A DNA stretch of 64,000 nt from Vannielia litorea (GTDB lineage Bacteria; Pseudomonadota; Alphaproteobacteria; Rhodobacterales; Rhodobacteraceae), in contig NZ_FSRL01000002.1 of assembly GCF_900142295.1 (NCBI RefSeq), positions 186,001 through 250,000 on the forward strand, in the 5' to 3' direction. The position numbers and the translations under genes were made by a program. Below the pieces are notes generated by a model, which saw only the letters and a list, made by a program, of their open reading frames with translations, was not told the DNA's origin and searched no databases. Positions within the stretch are counted from its first letter, which is position 1; every line of letters begins with the position of its first letter. This document shows, piece after piece, positions 26,004 through 34,632 of the stretch.

Positions 26004-27188
26004 ATGACCGAAGACCTGAGGCCGCTCGCCGGGCTGCGCGTTGTCGAGATGACCCACATGATCATGGGGCCATCCTGCGGCATGTTCCTCGGGCTGCTCG
26101 GCGCCGAGGTGATCAAGGTCGAGCCGCCCGAGGGCGACAAGACCCGCGCCCTCACCGGCATGGGACGGGGCTTCTACCCCACCTTCAACCGCGGCAAGAA
26201 GAGCATCACGCTCGATCTGAAGTCGGAGGCCGGCGTCGCTGCGCTGCACCGGCTGCTGGCGGATGCCGATGTCTTCGTCGAGAACTTCCGCGACCAGTCG
26301 CTGGCCAGGATGGGCCTCGCGCCCGAGGTGTTGCGCGAGAAATACCCCGAGCTCATCGTCTCCTCCCTGAAGGGCTTCCTGAACGGCCCCTACGAGAATC
26401 GCACCGCGATGGACGAGGTGGTGCAGATGATGACCGGAATGGCCTACATGACCGGCCCCACCGGCCGCCCGCTGCGCATCGGCTCTTCGGCCAATGACAT
26501 CATGGGCGGCCTCTTCGGTGCCTTCGCGGTGCTCGCGGCGCTCCTCCAGCGCGGAAAAGACGGCAAGGGCCGCACCCTGCGCACCGGGCTCTTCGAGAAC
26601 TGCCTCTTTCTCGTCGCCCAGCACATGGTGCAATTCGACATCGAGGGCCGCGAGGCCCCGCCGATGCCCGAGCGCGAGTTCTCCTGGCCGGTCTACGACA
26701 TCTTCGAGACCGCTGACGCCCGCCAGATCTTCATCGGCGCGGTGACCGAGGGCCAGTGGGTCACCCTGTGCAATCTCCTCGGGCTCGAGAGCCTGCGCAA
26801 CGACCCCCGCCTGCAAAAGCGGATGGACCAGATCGAGGCGCGCGACTGGACCATCCCGATCGTGGCCGAGGCCGTGCGCACCCGTCGCTTCTCCGAGCTG
26901 CTGGAGGCCTTCGAGCCCGCCGGCATTCCCTTCTCGCCCATCCACCGGCCCGCGGAAATGTATGACGATCCCCACGTCACCCGCCCCGGCGGTCTCTTCA
27001 CTTCGCGGCTGCCCGAGGGCCAGACCTACCGCGCGCCGATCATGCCCTTCGAGATCGACGGCATGCCGCTGCATGGGCCCTCGCTCGACATTGCCGCCAT
27101 CGGGGCGGATACCCGCGCGGTCCTGAGGGACGCGGGCCTCTCCGACGAAGAGATTACCCGTGCCAGCGGCATGGAGGCCACGGCATGA
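26004..27188 (+). CDS. Class III (CaiB/BaiF) CoA-transferase
   Basis: The 394-residue enzyme moves CoA between carboxylic acids through an aspartyl-CoA intermediate; the likely catalytic Asp is residue 137 in AMDEVVQMMTG. Other family regions are VVEMTHMIMGPSCGMFLGLLGAEVIKVEPPEGDKTR and NRGKKSITLDLKSEAG. The ATG at 26004 follows GGGAGG; an upstream GTG-type frame start lacks support. The stop overlaps the lyase gene by 4 bp. With the lyase it would activate an imported acid as a CoA thioester and then cleave it. Confidence 0.9.
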   Translation: MTEDLRPLAGLRVVEMTHMIMGPSCGMFLGLLGAEVIKVEPPEGDKTRALTGMGRGFYPTFNRGKKSITLDLKSEAGVAALHRLLADADVFVENFRDQSLARMGLAPEVLREKYPELIVSSLKGFLNGPYENRTAMDEVVQMMTGMAYMTGPTGRPLRIGSSANDIMGGLFGAFAVLAALLQRGKDGKGRTLRTGLFENCLFLVAQHMVQFDIEGREAPPMPEREFSWPVYDIFETADARQIFIGAVTEGQWVTLCNLLGLESLRNDPRLQKRMDQIEARDWTIPIVAEAVRTRRFSELLEAFEPAGIPFSPIHRPAEMYDDPHVTRPGGLFTSRLPEGQTYRAPIMPFEIDGMPLHGPSLDIAAIGADTRAVLRDAGLSDEEITRASGMEATA

Positions 27189-28129
27189 GCCTCGAGGCCA
27201 TCTATCCCGCCGACCGTGTGACCCTGCGCGAGGTCGGCCTGCGCGACGGGCTGCAACTGGCCAAGGCCGTGCCTTCGACCGAGGCCAAGCGCGCCTGGCT
27301 GAAGGCCGAGGCCGCCGCCGGGGTGCGGCACTACGAGGTTGGCTCCTTTCTCCCCGCTGCCCGCTTTCCGCAGTTCGCCGATATCCACGAGATCATCTCG
27401 GCCAGCGGGGCGCTGGGGCTCCACTCCGCCGGGCTCACGCTCAACGAGCGCGGGGCAGAGGCCGCCATCGCCACGGCCATCCGCGAGATGGTTTGCGTTG
27501 TCTCCGCCACCGAGGCGCACAGCGAGGCCAACGCCCGCCGCTCCCGCGCCGCTGCCGTCGAGCTGGTCGGCAAGGTGGCCGCACTGCGCAACGAGCGGGC
27601 GCCGGACAAGCTGGTGAACGCCGGCATCGCCATGGCCTTCGGCTGCTCCCTCTCGGGCAACGTCGACCCGGCCGAGGTGCTCCGCCTCGCCGAGGCCTGC
27701 CTCGCGGCCGGGGCCGACATCGTCGGCCTTGCCGATACCGTGGGCTATGCCGGGCCAAGGGCCGTGGGCGCGCTTTGCGCCCAGATGCACCGGCTCTGCG
27801 GCAACCGGCCCTTCATCATCCACCTGCACGACACGCGCGGCCTGGGGCTGGCCAATGCCGCCGCAGCGCTGGACAACGGCGCGCGGGTGGTGGACGCTTC
27901 GCTCGGCGGGCTCGGGGGCTGTCCCTTCGCGCCTGGTGCCACCGGCAATGTCGTGTTCGAAGACGTGGTCTTCCTGGCCGAATCCATGGGCTTTCCCACG
28001 GGTATCGACCTGGAGGCCCTCACGCCCGCCCGGGCCATCGCGGAGGAGGCGCTGCCGGGCGAGTCCTTTCATGGCGCCCTGCACCGCGCAGGCCCGCCGA
28101 CAAATGCAAATTGGCAGGCCACGGCCTGA
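27185..28129 (+). CDS. HMG-CoA lyase-family carbon-carbon lyase
   Basis: The 314-residue TIM-barrel enzyme contains LREVGLRDGLQ (about 13-23), the metal-binding HLHDTRG (about 213-219) and the active-site loop GGCPFAPGATGN (about 241-252). This loop contains the mobile catalytic Cys of HMG-CoA lyases. It should release acetyl-CoA or pyruvate from a 3-hydroxy-3-methyl-type acyl-CoA. With a CoA-transferase and TRAP system, substrates such as citramalyl-CoA or HMG-CoA analogues are likelier than leucine catabolism, whose other genes are absent. Confidence 0.88.
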   Translation: MSLEAIYPADRVTLREVGLRDGLQLAKAVPSTEAKRAWLKAEAAAGVRHYEVGSFLPAARFPQFADIHEIISASGALGLHSAGLTLNERGAEAAIATAIREMVCVVSATEAHSEANARRSRAAAVELVGKVAALRNERAPDKLVNAGIAMAFGCSLSGNVDPAEVLRLAEACLAAGADIVGLADTVGYAGPRAVGALCAQMHRLCGNRPFIIHLHDTRGLGLANAAAALDNGARVVDASLGGLGGCPFAPGATGNVVFEDVVFLAESMGFPTGIDLEALTPARAIAEEALPGESFHGALHRAGPPTNANWQATA

Positions 28130-28152
28130 CCGCACCACAGGGAGGAAACCCA

Positions 28153-29133
28153 ATGAAACACATCGCAACCGCCACGCTCGGCGCAGCCCTGCTCGCCGCG
28201 CCCGCCGCCCAGGCCGCCACCGAGATGCGCTGCAGCCACCAGCTGCCGCCCGCGCACCACATCGCCAAGGTCGTCGACCGCTGGGCCGAAGAGGTCGAAA
28301 CCCTCTCGAACGGCGAGATCGACGTGCAGGTCTTCGGTGCCGACAGCCTCGTGGGCGCGAATGACAACATCGTCGCCACCGCCAAGGGCGACATCGAATG
28401 TGCCTTCTCGCTGAACTTCCAGTGGGGCAAGACCCTCCCGATGATGAACGTCACCGTCGCGCCCTTCGCCTTCGGTGACATCGCGATCTGGGAAAAATGG
28501 CCCGAATCCGAGGCCGCGGCCTTCCTCGAGGAGAAGCTGCTGGAGAAGGGCGTCAAGAACGTCGTCTGGATGTTCCAGACCAACAGCTCGGTCTTCACCA
28601 CCAACGGCGAGCCGCTGGTCGCGCCCGAGGATTTCGCAGGCCTCAAGTTCCGCGGCCTGACCCCGCCCTTCGATGCCGGCCTCGCCGCGCTGGGCGCCAC
28701 GCCCACCGCCATGCCCGGCTCCGAGGTCTACCAGGCGCTGGCGACCGGCGTGATCGACGGCGCGGTGACCGACGTGGCCGCCGCCGTGTCGCGCAAGTAC
28801 TACGAGGTGCAGGATGCCTTCACCGTTGTGCCGGTGCTCTCGGCCTACCTCCACGGCTACCTGAACCCCGAGTTCTACGACGGCCTCTCCGACGCCTCCA
28901 AGGCCGCCCTTGCCGAGGCCGGAGCCAAGGCGTCCGCCTGGGCCATCGAGGCCTCGGTCGAGGCCGGCGCCGCCGGGCCGGACCAGCTCAAGGAGAAGGG
29001 CGTGAAGGTGCATATCGCCACCCAGGAGGAGATCGACGCGCTGGAAGCGGTCATGCGCCCGGCCTTCGACAAGGCCTTCGGCGAGGGCGATGCCGACAGC
29101 GCCAAGCTGATCGAACTCCTCGGCAAGATGTGA
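28153..29133 (+). CDS. dctP: TRAP transporter substrate-binding protein (DctP family)
   Basis: The 326-residue protein has a signal peptide (MKHIATATLGAALLAAPAAQA) and the DctP fold; FAGLKFRGLTPPFDAGLAALGATPTAMPGSEVYQALATGVIDGAVTD (about 160-205) is the ligand-binding region. GGAGG precedes the ATG. It is in the CoA-transferase/lyase operon and feeds it. Unlike the other binding-protein genes here, only 12 bp separate it from dctQ. Confidence 0.92.
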   Translation: MKHIATATLGAALLAAPAAQAATEMRCSHQLPPAHHIAKVVDRWAEEVETLSNGEIDVQVFGADSLVGANDNIVATAKGDIECAFSLNFQWGKTLPMMNVTVAPFAFGDIAIWEKWPESEAAAFLEEKLLEKGVKNVVWMFQTNSSVFTTNGEPLVAPEDFAGLKFRGLTPPFDAGLAALGATPTAMPGSEVYQALATGVIDGAVTDVAAAVSRKYYEVQDAFTVVPVLSAYLHGYLNPEFYDGLSDASKAALAEAGAKASAWAIEASVEAGAAGPDQLKEKGVKVHIATQEEIDALEAVMRPAFDKAFGEGDADSAKLIELLGKM

Positions 29134-29145
29134 CCTGACAGGCCG

Positions 29146-29679
29146 ATGCACGAGCAATCGAGGGAGGAGGCGCAACCCGCCTTCTCCCGCCTTCCCCTCT
29201 TTCCCGACCGGATCGTTACCGGCCTCGTCCGGCTCTGCGGCGCCGTCTCGACGCTGCTGATCCTCTATATCTTCGGCCAGATCTGCGTGGCCGTGGTGCG
29301 CCGCTACGTCTTCGACGCGCCGCTGCAATGGAACGACCAGATGGCCGGATACCTTCTGGTGGCCGTGGTCATGCTGGGCGCCGCCGAGGCGCTGCGCCGG
29401 GGCGATCACATCGGGATCGACCTGCTGGCCTCCCGCCTGTCGCCCGCGCGCGCCCGTGTGCAGGCCGCCGTGGCCAACCTCGCCGTCATGGGCTTCGCCG
29501 CCGTGGTCGGCCTCTCGATCTGGGAAAGTATCGCCTTTGCCCGCCGCTTCGGCTCCTACTCCATCGGTTACATCGAAGTTCAAACCTGGATCCCGCAGGT
29601 GCCGGTGGTGCTCGGCGCAGGGCTGCTCTTTCTCGCCGCCGCGCTCCGGCTCTGGCGCACGCTGAGGCCGCTGCCATGA
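29146..29679 (+). CDS. dctQ: TRAP transporter small membrane subunit (DctQ family)
   Basis: The 177-residue, four-helix protein shows the DctQ region VRRYVFDAPLQWNDQMAGYLLVAVVMLGAAEALRRGDHIGID. A hydrophilic N-terminal tail of about 20 residues precedes the first helix. The stop overlaps the dctM start by 4 bp (ATGA). Confidence 0.92.
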   Translation: MHEQSREEAQPAFSRLPLFPDRIVTGLVRLCGAVSTLLILYIFGQICVAVVRRYVFDAPLQWNDQMAGYLLVAVVMLGAAEALRRGDHIGIDLLASRLSPARARVQAAVANLAVMGFAAVVGLSIWESIAFARRFGSYSIGYIEVQTWIPQVPVVLGAGLLFLAAALRLWRTLRPLP

Positions 29680-30962
29680 CCCTCGCCCTCGTCTTTCTCG
29701 GGCTGATCCTGCTGCTGCTCGCGGGCATCCCGATCTTCGCAGCACTCGGCCTCACCGCCACCGCGATCCTCGTTCTCGTCGAGGGTGACATCGACGGGCT
29801 GGGCGACGCCGTCTTCGCGCATCTCAACAAGCCGGTGCTGGCCACCATCCCGCTCTTCGTCTTCATGGCCCAGGTGATGATCCGCGCCAAGGTGATCGAC
29901 GATCTCTATTCCTTCGCCCACACGTTGATCGGCCATATCAAGGGCGGGCTCGGCGTGGCCACGGTCATGGCCTGCACCATCTTCGCCGCCATTTCCGGCT
30001 CTTCCGTCGCCACAGCCCTCTCCATCGGTTCCAGCGCCATCCCCCAGATGAAGCGCTACGGCTATGCCGAGCGCGACGCGCTGGGCGTGGTCGCGGCGGG
30101 CGGCACGCTGGGCATCCTGATCCCGCCGTCCGGGCCGATGATCCTCTATGCCATCGTGTCGGAGGCCTCCATCGGCGGGCTCTTTCTCGCCGGCATCATC
30201 CCCGGCCTGCTGCTGGCACTGATGTTCTCCGGCTGGTGCATGGTCCAGGCCCGCAGCCGCCGCGGTGTGGATGCCCCCGACTGGGCGGGCTGGCGCAAGG
30301 CCACCGCCGCGCTGCGCCGCTCGGTCTGGGCGCTGCTGGCCCCGCCGGTGGTGATGGGCGGCATCTACTTCGGCATCTTCACCGCCTCCGAGGCCGCCGC
30401 CGCCGGCTCGCTCTACGCCCTGCTGGTCGCGGTGCTGGTCTACCGCAATTTCGGCCTGCGCGACCTCTGGCACTGCGCCTATGCCACCATGCGCACCTCG
30501 ATGATGGTCTTCATGATCATCGCGGGCGCCGCCATGTTCGCCCATGCCATCACCCTGGTGCGCCTGCCCGTGGGCGTGACCGAAAGCGTCACCGCCATGG
30601 GCCTCGGCCCGATCGGCTTCATCCTCGTGGTCATGGCGCTGATCTTCGTGCTGGGCATGTTCCTCGAGAGCATCGCCATCATCCTCATCACCACCCCGAT
30701 CCTGCTGCCCACCATGATCGCGCTCCAGATCGACCCGATCTGGTATGGCGTGCTGCTGATGATCAACCTCGAGCTGGCGATGATCACCCCGCCCGTGGGG
30801 ATGAACCTCTTCGTCATCAAGGGCATCACCGACGCCCCGCTCGGCACCATCGTGCGCGGCGCGGCACCCTATGTCGCGCTGATGGTTGTGGGGCTGGCGC
30901 TGCTGGTGCTCTTCCCCGGCCTGGCCACATGGCTGCCGACGGCGGCGGGCTTCGGGCGCTGA
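29676..30962 (+). CDS. dctM: TRAP transporter large membrane subunit (DctM family)
   Basis: The 428-residue permease has the paired motifs GGTLGILIPPSGPMILYAIVSE and NLELAMITPPVGMNLFVIKG. It completes the third TRAP system and ends 13 bp from the convergent isomerase gene, with no clear terminator between. Confidence 0.94.
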   Translation: MTLALVFLGLILLLLAGIPIFAALGLTATAILVLVEGDIDGLGDAVFAHLNKPVLATIPLFVFMAQVMIRAKVIDDLYSFAHTLIGHIKGGLGVATVMACTIFAAISGSSVATALSIGSSAIPQMKRYGYAERDALGVVAAGGTLGILIPPSGPMILYAIVSEASIGGLFLAGIIPGLLLALMFSGWCMVQARSRRGVDAPDWAGWRKATAALRRSVWALLAPPVVMGGIYFGIFTASEAAAAGSLYALLVAVLVYRNFGLRDLWHCAYATMRTSMMVFMIIAGAAMFAHAITLVRLPVGVTESVTAMGLGPIGFILVVMALIFVLGMFLESIAIILITTPILLPTMIALQIDPIWYGVLLMINLELAMITPPVGMNLFVIKGITDAPLGTIVRGAAPYVALMVVGLALLVLFPGLATWLPTAAGFGR

Positions 30963-30975
30963 GGCCGGGGGGCGC

Positions 30976-31782
30976 TCAGCCCTCCGCCAGAAGCCGCGCC
31001 ACGGCCTGGCGGGCGCGCTGCAGCACCGCGCCCGCGCCTTCGCGTGCCGTCAGCCCGTCCATCGGCACCTCCACCCCCAGCGGGATCCCGGCCGGAAGCG
31101 CGGCGACAAAGGCCGCGAGGTCGATCTCGCCCTCCCCCGGCGGCAGCCGCTCGGCCCGCGCGGCGTGCAGCAACTGCTCGGTCGTATAGGGCGGATGCAC
31201 CTTCGCATCGGCCAGGTGCGCAAACCGCAGCCGCTCCTCCGGCGCGTTCCGCAGGTCGTCGAGCCGGCTGCCCGAGCGGTCGAAGTGCAGGCTGTCGGCC
31301 AGCACGCCCACCTTTGGCCCGGCCTGCGCGGCCAGCGCCAGCGCCCCGGCCAGGTCGGGCACCACCGCCCAGGGAAAGAACTCCAGCGACACGCCGATCC
31401 CGCGTGCCCCGGCCAGCTCGGACAGCGCGCCCAGCCTGTCGGCAAGGCGGCCCGGCTCGGGGTCGTAGGGCGCGGCGATCAGCTCCCGCGCGCCCAGCTC
31501 CGCCCCCGCGTCGAGGAGCCCCGCCAGCCGCGCCACCTCCAGCCCCGGCTCGATCATGACGAACTCGATGTCATGCACCACGAGCCCCGTCTCCGCCAGC
31601 GCCGCCCGGGTTTCGGCCATCGCCGCGGCGTCCTCCATCAGCGGGTAGGCCGGCGAGGTCGGCGTCACCCGCCGCAGCCGCAGCCCCACCGCATCGAAGC
31701 CCGCCTCCGCCGCGGCCCGGATGAACGCCGGCGGCGCAAGGTGGATGGCGGTCAGGTGGGCCACCGAGATCATCCGGCTCAT
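30976..31782 (-). CDS. TIM-barrel sugar phosphate isomerase/epimerase-like protein (possible 3-dehydroshikimate dehydratase)
   Basis: The 268-residue xylose-isomerase-like barrel shows metal-ligand regions VSLEFFPW (Glu, about 130), LADSLHFDRSG (Asp/His, about 158) and FAHLADAKVHPP (about 186). Members of this fold include AsbF/QuiC-type 3-dehydroshikimate dehydratases as well as hydroxypyruvate isomerases. The same regulon has a shikimate/quinate-type dehydrogenase, so dehydration of dehydroshikimate to protocatechuate is a reasonable hypothesis. The start overlaps the flavoprotein stop by 4 bp. Confidence 0.8.
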   Translation of the reverse strand: MSRMISVAHLTAIHLAPPAFIRAAAEAGFDAVGLRLRRVTPTSPAYPLMEDAAAMAETRAALAETGLVVHDIEFVMIEPGLEVARLAGLLDAGAELGARELIAAPYDPEPGRLADRLGALSELAGARGIGVSLEFFPWAVVPDLAGALALAAQAGPKVGVLADSLHFDRSGSRLDDLRNAPEERLRFAHLADAKVHPPYTTEQLLHAARAERLPPGEGEIDLAAFVAALPAGIPLGVEVPMDGLTAREGAGAVLQRARQAVARLLAEG

Positions 31783-33470
31783 CTCTGTTCTCCTTCTGCG
31801 GCATGGCGCCCGGCGATGAACCCGAAGGTCAGCGCCGGGCCAAGGTTGATCCCGCCCGCCGGGTAGGTGCCCCCCATGACCGAGGCCATGTCGGTGCCCG
31901 CCGCGTAGAGCCCCGGCACCGGCGCGCCATCCTCTCCCAGCACCCGCGCCGCGCCATCGGTGACCAGCCCGGCAAAGGTGCCGAAGCTGCCGGGGATGAC
32001 CCGCACGGCATGGAAGGGCGCGTGGGCAAGCGGGGCGACGCAGGGGTTGGGCCGCTGGTCCGGGTCGCCCTGCACCCGCATGTAGGCCGTGCTGCCGCGC
32101 CCGAAGGCCGGGTCTTCCCCGCGCTCCGCACCGGCGTTGTAGGCGGCGATGGTCCGCGCAAGCCCTGCCGGGTCGATCCCGCAGGCCCGCGCCAGAGCCT
32201 CCGGCGTCTCGCCGCGCTTCAGGTAGCCCGACCGCAGCCAGGGCCGCAGCGGCAGCGGGGCAGGGCGCACGATCCCGAGCCCGTAGCGCCGGATGAACCT
32301 GTGGTCACAGACCAGCCAACTCTCCGGCTCCGCGCCCTCGGGCACCGCACCGAGCAGGGCGGTGACGTAGTCGTGGTATCCGAGCCCCTCGTTGCAAAAG
32401 CGCTCGCCACTCGCCAGCACCCCGATCACCCCCGGCTGGCCCCGGTCGATGATATGCGGAAACACCCCGCGCTTGCCGTCGGGCCAGCGCAGCTCCGACA
32501 CCGGGCAGAGCGCGGCCGGACCGGCCAGCGCCGTGGTCTGACGTCCGCCCACGGCCTCGCCGGCCCGCAGCCCGTCGCCGGTTGCCTCCGGCACGGCCAG
32601 CGGTGCATGGGTCTCGGGCCTGGCAAAGGTCGCCGCCCGGCGCGCCGCGTCATGCGGGTATCCCCCGCAGGCCAGCACCACCCCGCGCCGCGCACGCAAC
32701 CGCACCTCGCCCTCGGGGCCGGAAAGCCGCGCGCCCACCACCGCCTCGCCCTCCCGCACCAGCTCCGCCAGCCCGTGCCCGACCCGCAGCTCCACGCCCC
32801 GATCCAGCGCCGAGCGCATCAGCCGCGCCACCAGCGCGTTGCCGTTGCGCAGCTGCATCCCCCGGCCATGACGCGCCAGATCCCACAGGTGCCGCGCCAT
32901 CCGCCGCGCTACGTGAAGCGCCGCGCCCGGCGAGCGCAGCATGGTCATGAAGGCCCGCAGGTCGGGCCCGGCCTGAATGGTCATCCCCATGAAGCTCGTC
33001 TCGCGCATGGGCCGCCGCAGCAGCGCCACCGCCGCGCCAAGGCCCTTGGCCTCGTAGGGCCGCGCGATCACCGAACGCCCGCCCGGCCCCGCGCCGGGCA
33101 GCTGGCTGTAGGTATCGGGGATCGTCAGCCCGGGCTCGAACTTCAGGGCCGTTTCGCGCGCGAAGAAGTCCACCATCTCCGGCGCGGCCTCCAGGAAGGC
33201 ATCCACCAGCTCGGCGTTGAAGGCATTGCCCTGCACCGCTTCGAGGTAGACCCGCGCCGCGCCCGGCTCTTCCCTCGTGCCAGCCGCCGCGCACACCGGG
33301 TTGCCCGGCGCCCAGATCCATCCGCCGGACCATGCGGTGGTGCCGCCGATCATCTCCGCCTTCTCGGCCACCACCACCCGCAACCCGCGATCCGCCGCAA
33401 CCACGGCCGCCGCCAGCCCCGCCGCGCCGGAGCCTGCCACCAGCAGGTCGCAGATGATCTCTTCGGCCAA
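31779..33470 (-). CDS. FAD-dependent oxidoreductase of the fumarate reductase/3-ketosteroid dehydrogenase family
   Basis: The 563-residue flavoprotein has an N-terminal FAD site (LLVAGSGAAGLAAAVVAADRGLRVVVAEKAEMIGGTTAWSGG, about 9-50) and a C-terminal FAD segment (GLYAAGTDMASVMGGTYPAGGINLGPALTFGFIAG). These enzymes insert or reduce a C=C bond next to a carbonyl. In this locus it may dehydrogenate a hydroaromatic ring acid. It is the first gene of a two-gene operon whose promoter carries a LysR box and a TTGACG -35. Confidence 0.9.
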   Translation of the reverse strand: MAEEIICDLLVAGSGAAGLAAAVVAADRGLRVVVAEKAEMIGGTTAWSGGWIWAPGNPVCAAAGTREEPGAARVYLEAVQGNAFNAELVDAFLEAAPEMVDFFARETALKFEPGLTIPDTYSQLPGAGPGGRSVIARPYEAKGLGAAVALLRRPMRETSFMGMTIQAGPDLRAFMTMLRSPGAALHVARRMARHLWDLARHGRGMQLRNGNALVARLMRSALDRGVELRVGHGLAELVREGEAVVGARLSGPEGEVRLRARRGVVLACGGYPHDAARRAATFARPETHAPLAVPEATGDGLRAGEAVGGRQTTALAGPAALCPVSELRWPDGKRGVFPHIIDRGQPGVIGVLASGERFCNEGLGYHDYVTALLGAVPEGAEPESWLVCDHRFIRRYGLGIVRPAPLPLRPWLRSGYLKRGETPEALARACGIDPAGLARTIAAYNAGAERGEDPAFGRGSTAYMRVQGDPDQRPNPCVAPLAHAPFHAVRVIPGSFGTFAGLVTDGAARVLGEDGAPVPGLYAAGTDMASVMGGTYPAGGINLGPALTFGFIAGRHAAEGEQR

Positions 33471-33516
33471 GGTCTCCTCCCTCTCGTCCTGCCCGATCCA
33501 TCGCCGCTGGCATCCC

Positions 33517-33561
33517 TAACGTCAAATGCTTGCTTGTCGCTCTGCGTAACATCAGGTTAAT
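33517..33561 (-). promoter_or_regulatory. LysR box and -35 element of the flavoprotein operon
   Basis: The minus strand reads ATTAACCTGATGTTA (33561-33547), a 19-bp gap, then ATTTGACGTTA (33527-33517). TAAC/GTTA arms fit the T-N11-A LysR box. TTGACG is a consensus-like -35. The same pair recurs before tctC. Confidence 0.75.
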
Positions 33562-33585
33562 CGGGCAGACGGAGGAGGAGCCGCC

Positions 33586-34512
33586 ATGCCCGAAATGACC
33601 CTGCGCCAGATCGAGGTGATCCGCGCGGTGATGATGACTGGCACGATCTCTGCCGCCGCCGAGATGCTGGGCGTCTCCGCGCCGGGCATCTCCCGGTTGG
33701 TCAAGCACACCGAAGAGACGCTCGACATCCGCCTGTTCGAGCGCAAGGCCGGCCTCTTCGTGCCCTCGGTCGAGGCGGGCGCCGTGTTCGACCACGTCCG
33801 CGAGGTCTACAAGGGCGTCGCCAACCTGCAAGACGCGGTGGGCTCGCTCAAGCGCGGGGAAAACGTGGCGCTTGCCTTCGCCTCCGCCCCCTCCGTCGCC
33901 CAGGTCATCGCCGCCCGCGTGCTCAAACGGGTGCGCGACCGGTATCAGAGCCTCTTCATCGACCTGAACATCCTCAAGATCGAGGAGACCGTCGATTACC
34001 TGCTGCTGGAGCGCGGCGAGTTCGTCATCATGTCGTCGCCGGTGCAGAACGCCTCGGTCGAGAACGAGAAGATCGCCGAGGCCCGGCTGCTGGTCATCCT
34101 GCCCGAAGGGCACCGCCTGGCCAGCCGGCCCGAGATCTCGGTGCACGACCTCGCGGGCGAACAGCTCATCGGCGTCGAGCCGTCCGACCCCTACGGCGCA
34201 CTCACCGCCTCTCCGTTCCGCGCCGCCGGGCTGGAGCCGCAGCACGCCCTGCGCGGCCGTTTTGCCCAGACCGTCGTGAGCCTCGTGCGCCAGGGGCTCG
34301 GCGTGGCGGTGATCGACGAGTATTCGGTGGCCGAGGCCGAGTTGCCCGGCCTCCACCGCCGCCCGCTGGCAGAGCGCAGCAGCATCGACATCTATGTGTC
34401 ACGCAAGAAGGGCCGGGTGCTCTCGGGCTTCGCCGAACACGCCATCCTCCATTTTCGCCGCGAGCTGGCACGGGCCACCGAGGAGGGGCCGGGGCATTGG
34501 AGCCGGACATAA
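33586..34512 (+). CDS. LysR-family transcriptional regulator
   Basis: The 308-residue protein has a winged helix (about 5-64, ISAAAEMLGVSAPGISRLVKHTEE) and a ligand domain. It lies between two operons that carry the same box upstream, so it likely activates both: the divergent flavoprotein/isomerase pair and tctCBA-dehydrogenase. GGAGGAG precedes the ATG. The ligand may be shikimate, quinate or another hydroaromatic acid. Confidence 0.93.
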   Translation: MPEMTLRQIEVIRAVMMTGTISAAAEMLGVSAPGISRLVKHTEETLDIRLFERKAGLFVPSVEAGAVFDHVREVYKGVANLQDAVGSLKRGENVALAFASAPSVAQVIAARVLKRVRDRYQSLFIDLNILKIEETVDYLLLERGEFVIMSSPVQNASVENEKIAEARLLVILPEGHRLASRPEISVHDLAGEQLIGVEPSDPYGALTASPFRAAGLEPQHALRGRFAQTVVSLVRQGLGVAVIDEYSVAEAELPGLHRRPLAERSSIDIYVSRKKGRVLSGFAEHAILHFRRELARATEEGPGHWSRT

Positions 34513-34552
34513 CATCAGGTTAATGAAGGCGACGAAAAGGTATTTGACGTTA
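34510..34552 (+). promoter_or_regulatory. LysR box and -35 element of the tctC operon
   Basis: TAACATCAGGTTAAT (34510-34524) is followed after 17 bp by ATTTGACGTTA (34542-34552). Both are exact matches, in the same order relative to the gene, to the elements before the flavoprotein operon. The first bases overlap the lysR stop codon. Confidence 0.75.
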
Positions 34553-34632
34553 CCCTTGCCCGCTTGCTACTCCGCCAGCCATCGGAGCGGTCCCACCGGG
34601 CCGCCGCAATCCGAAACGTCTGGGAGGACATC

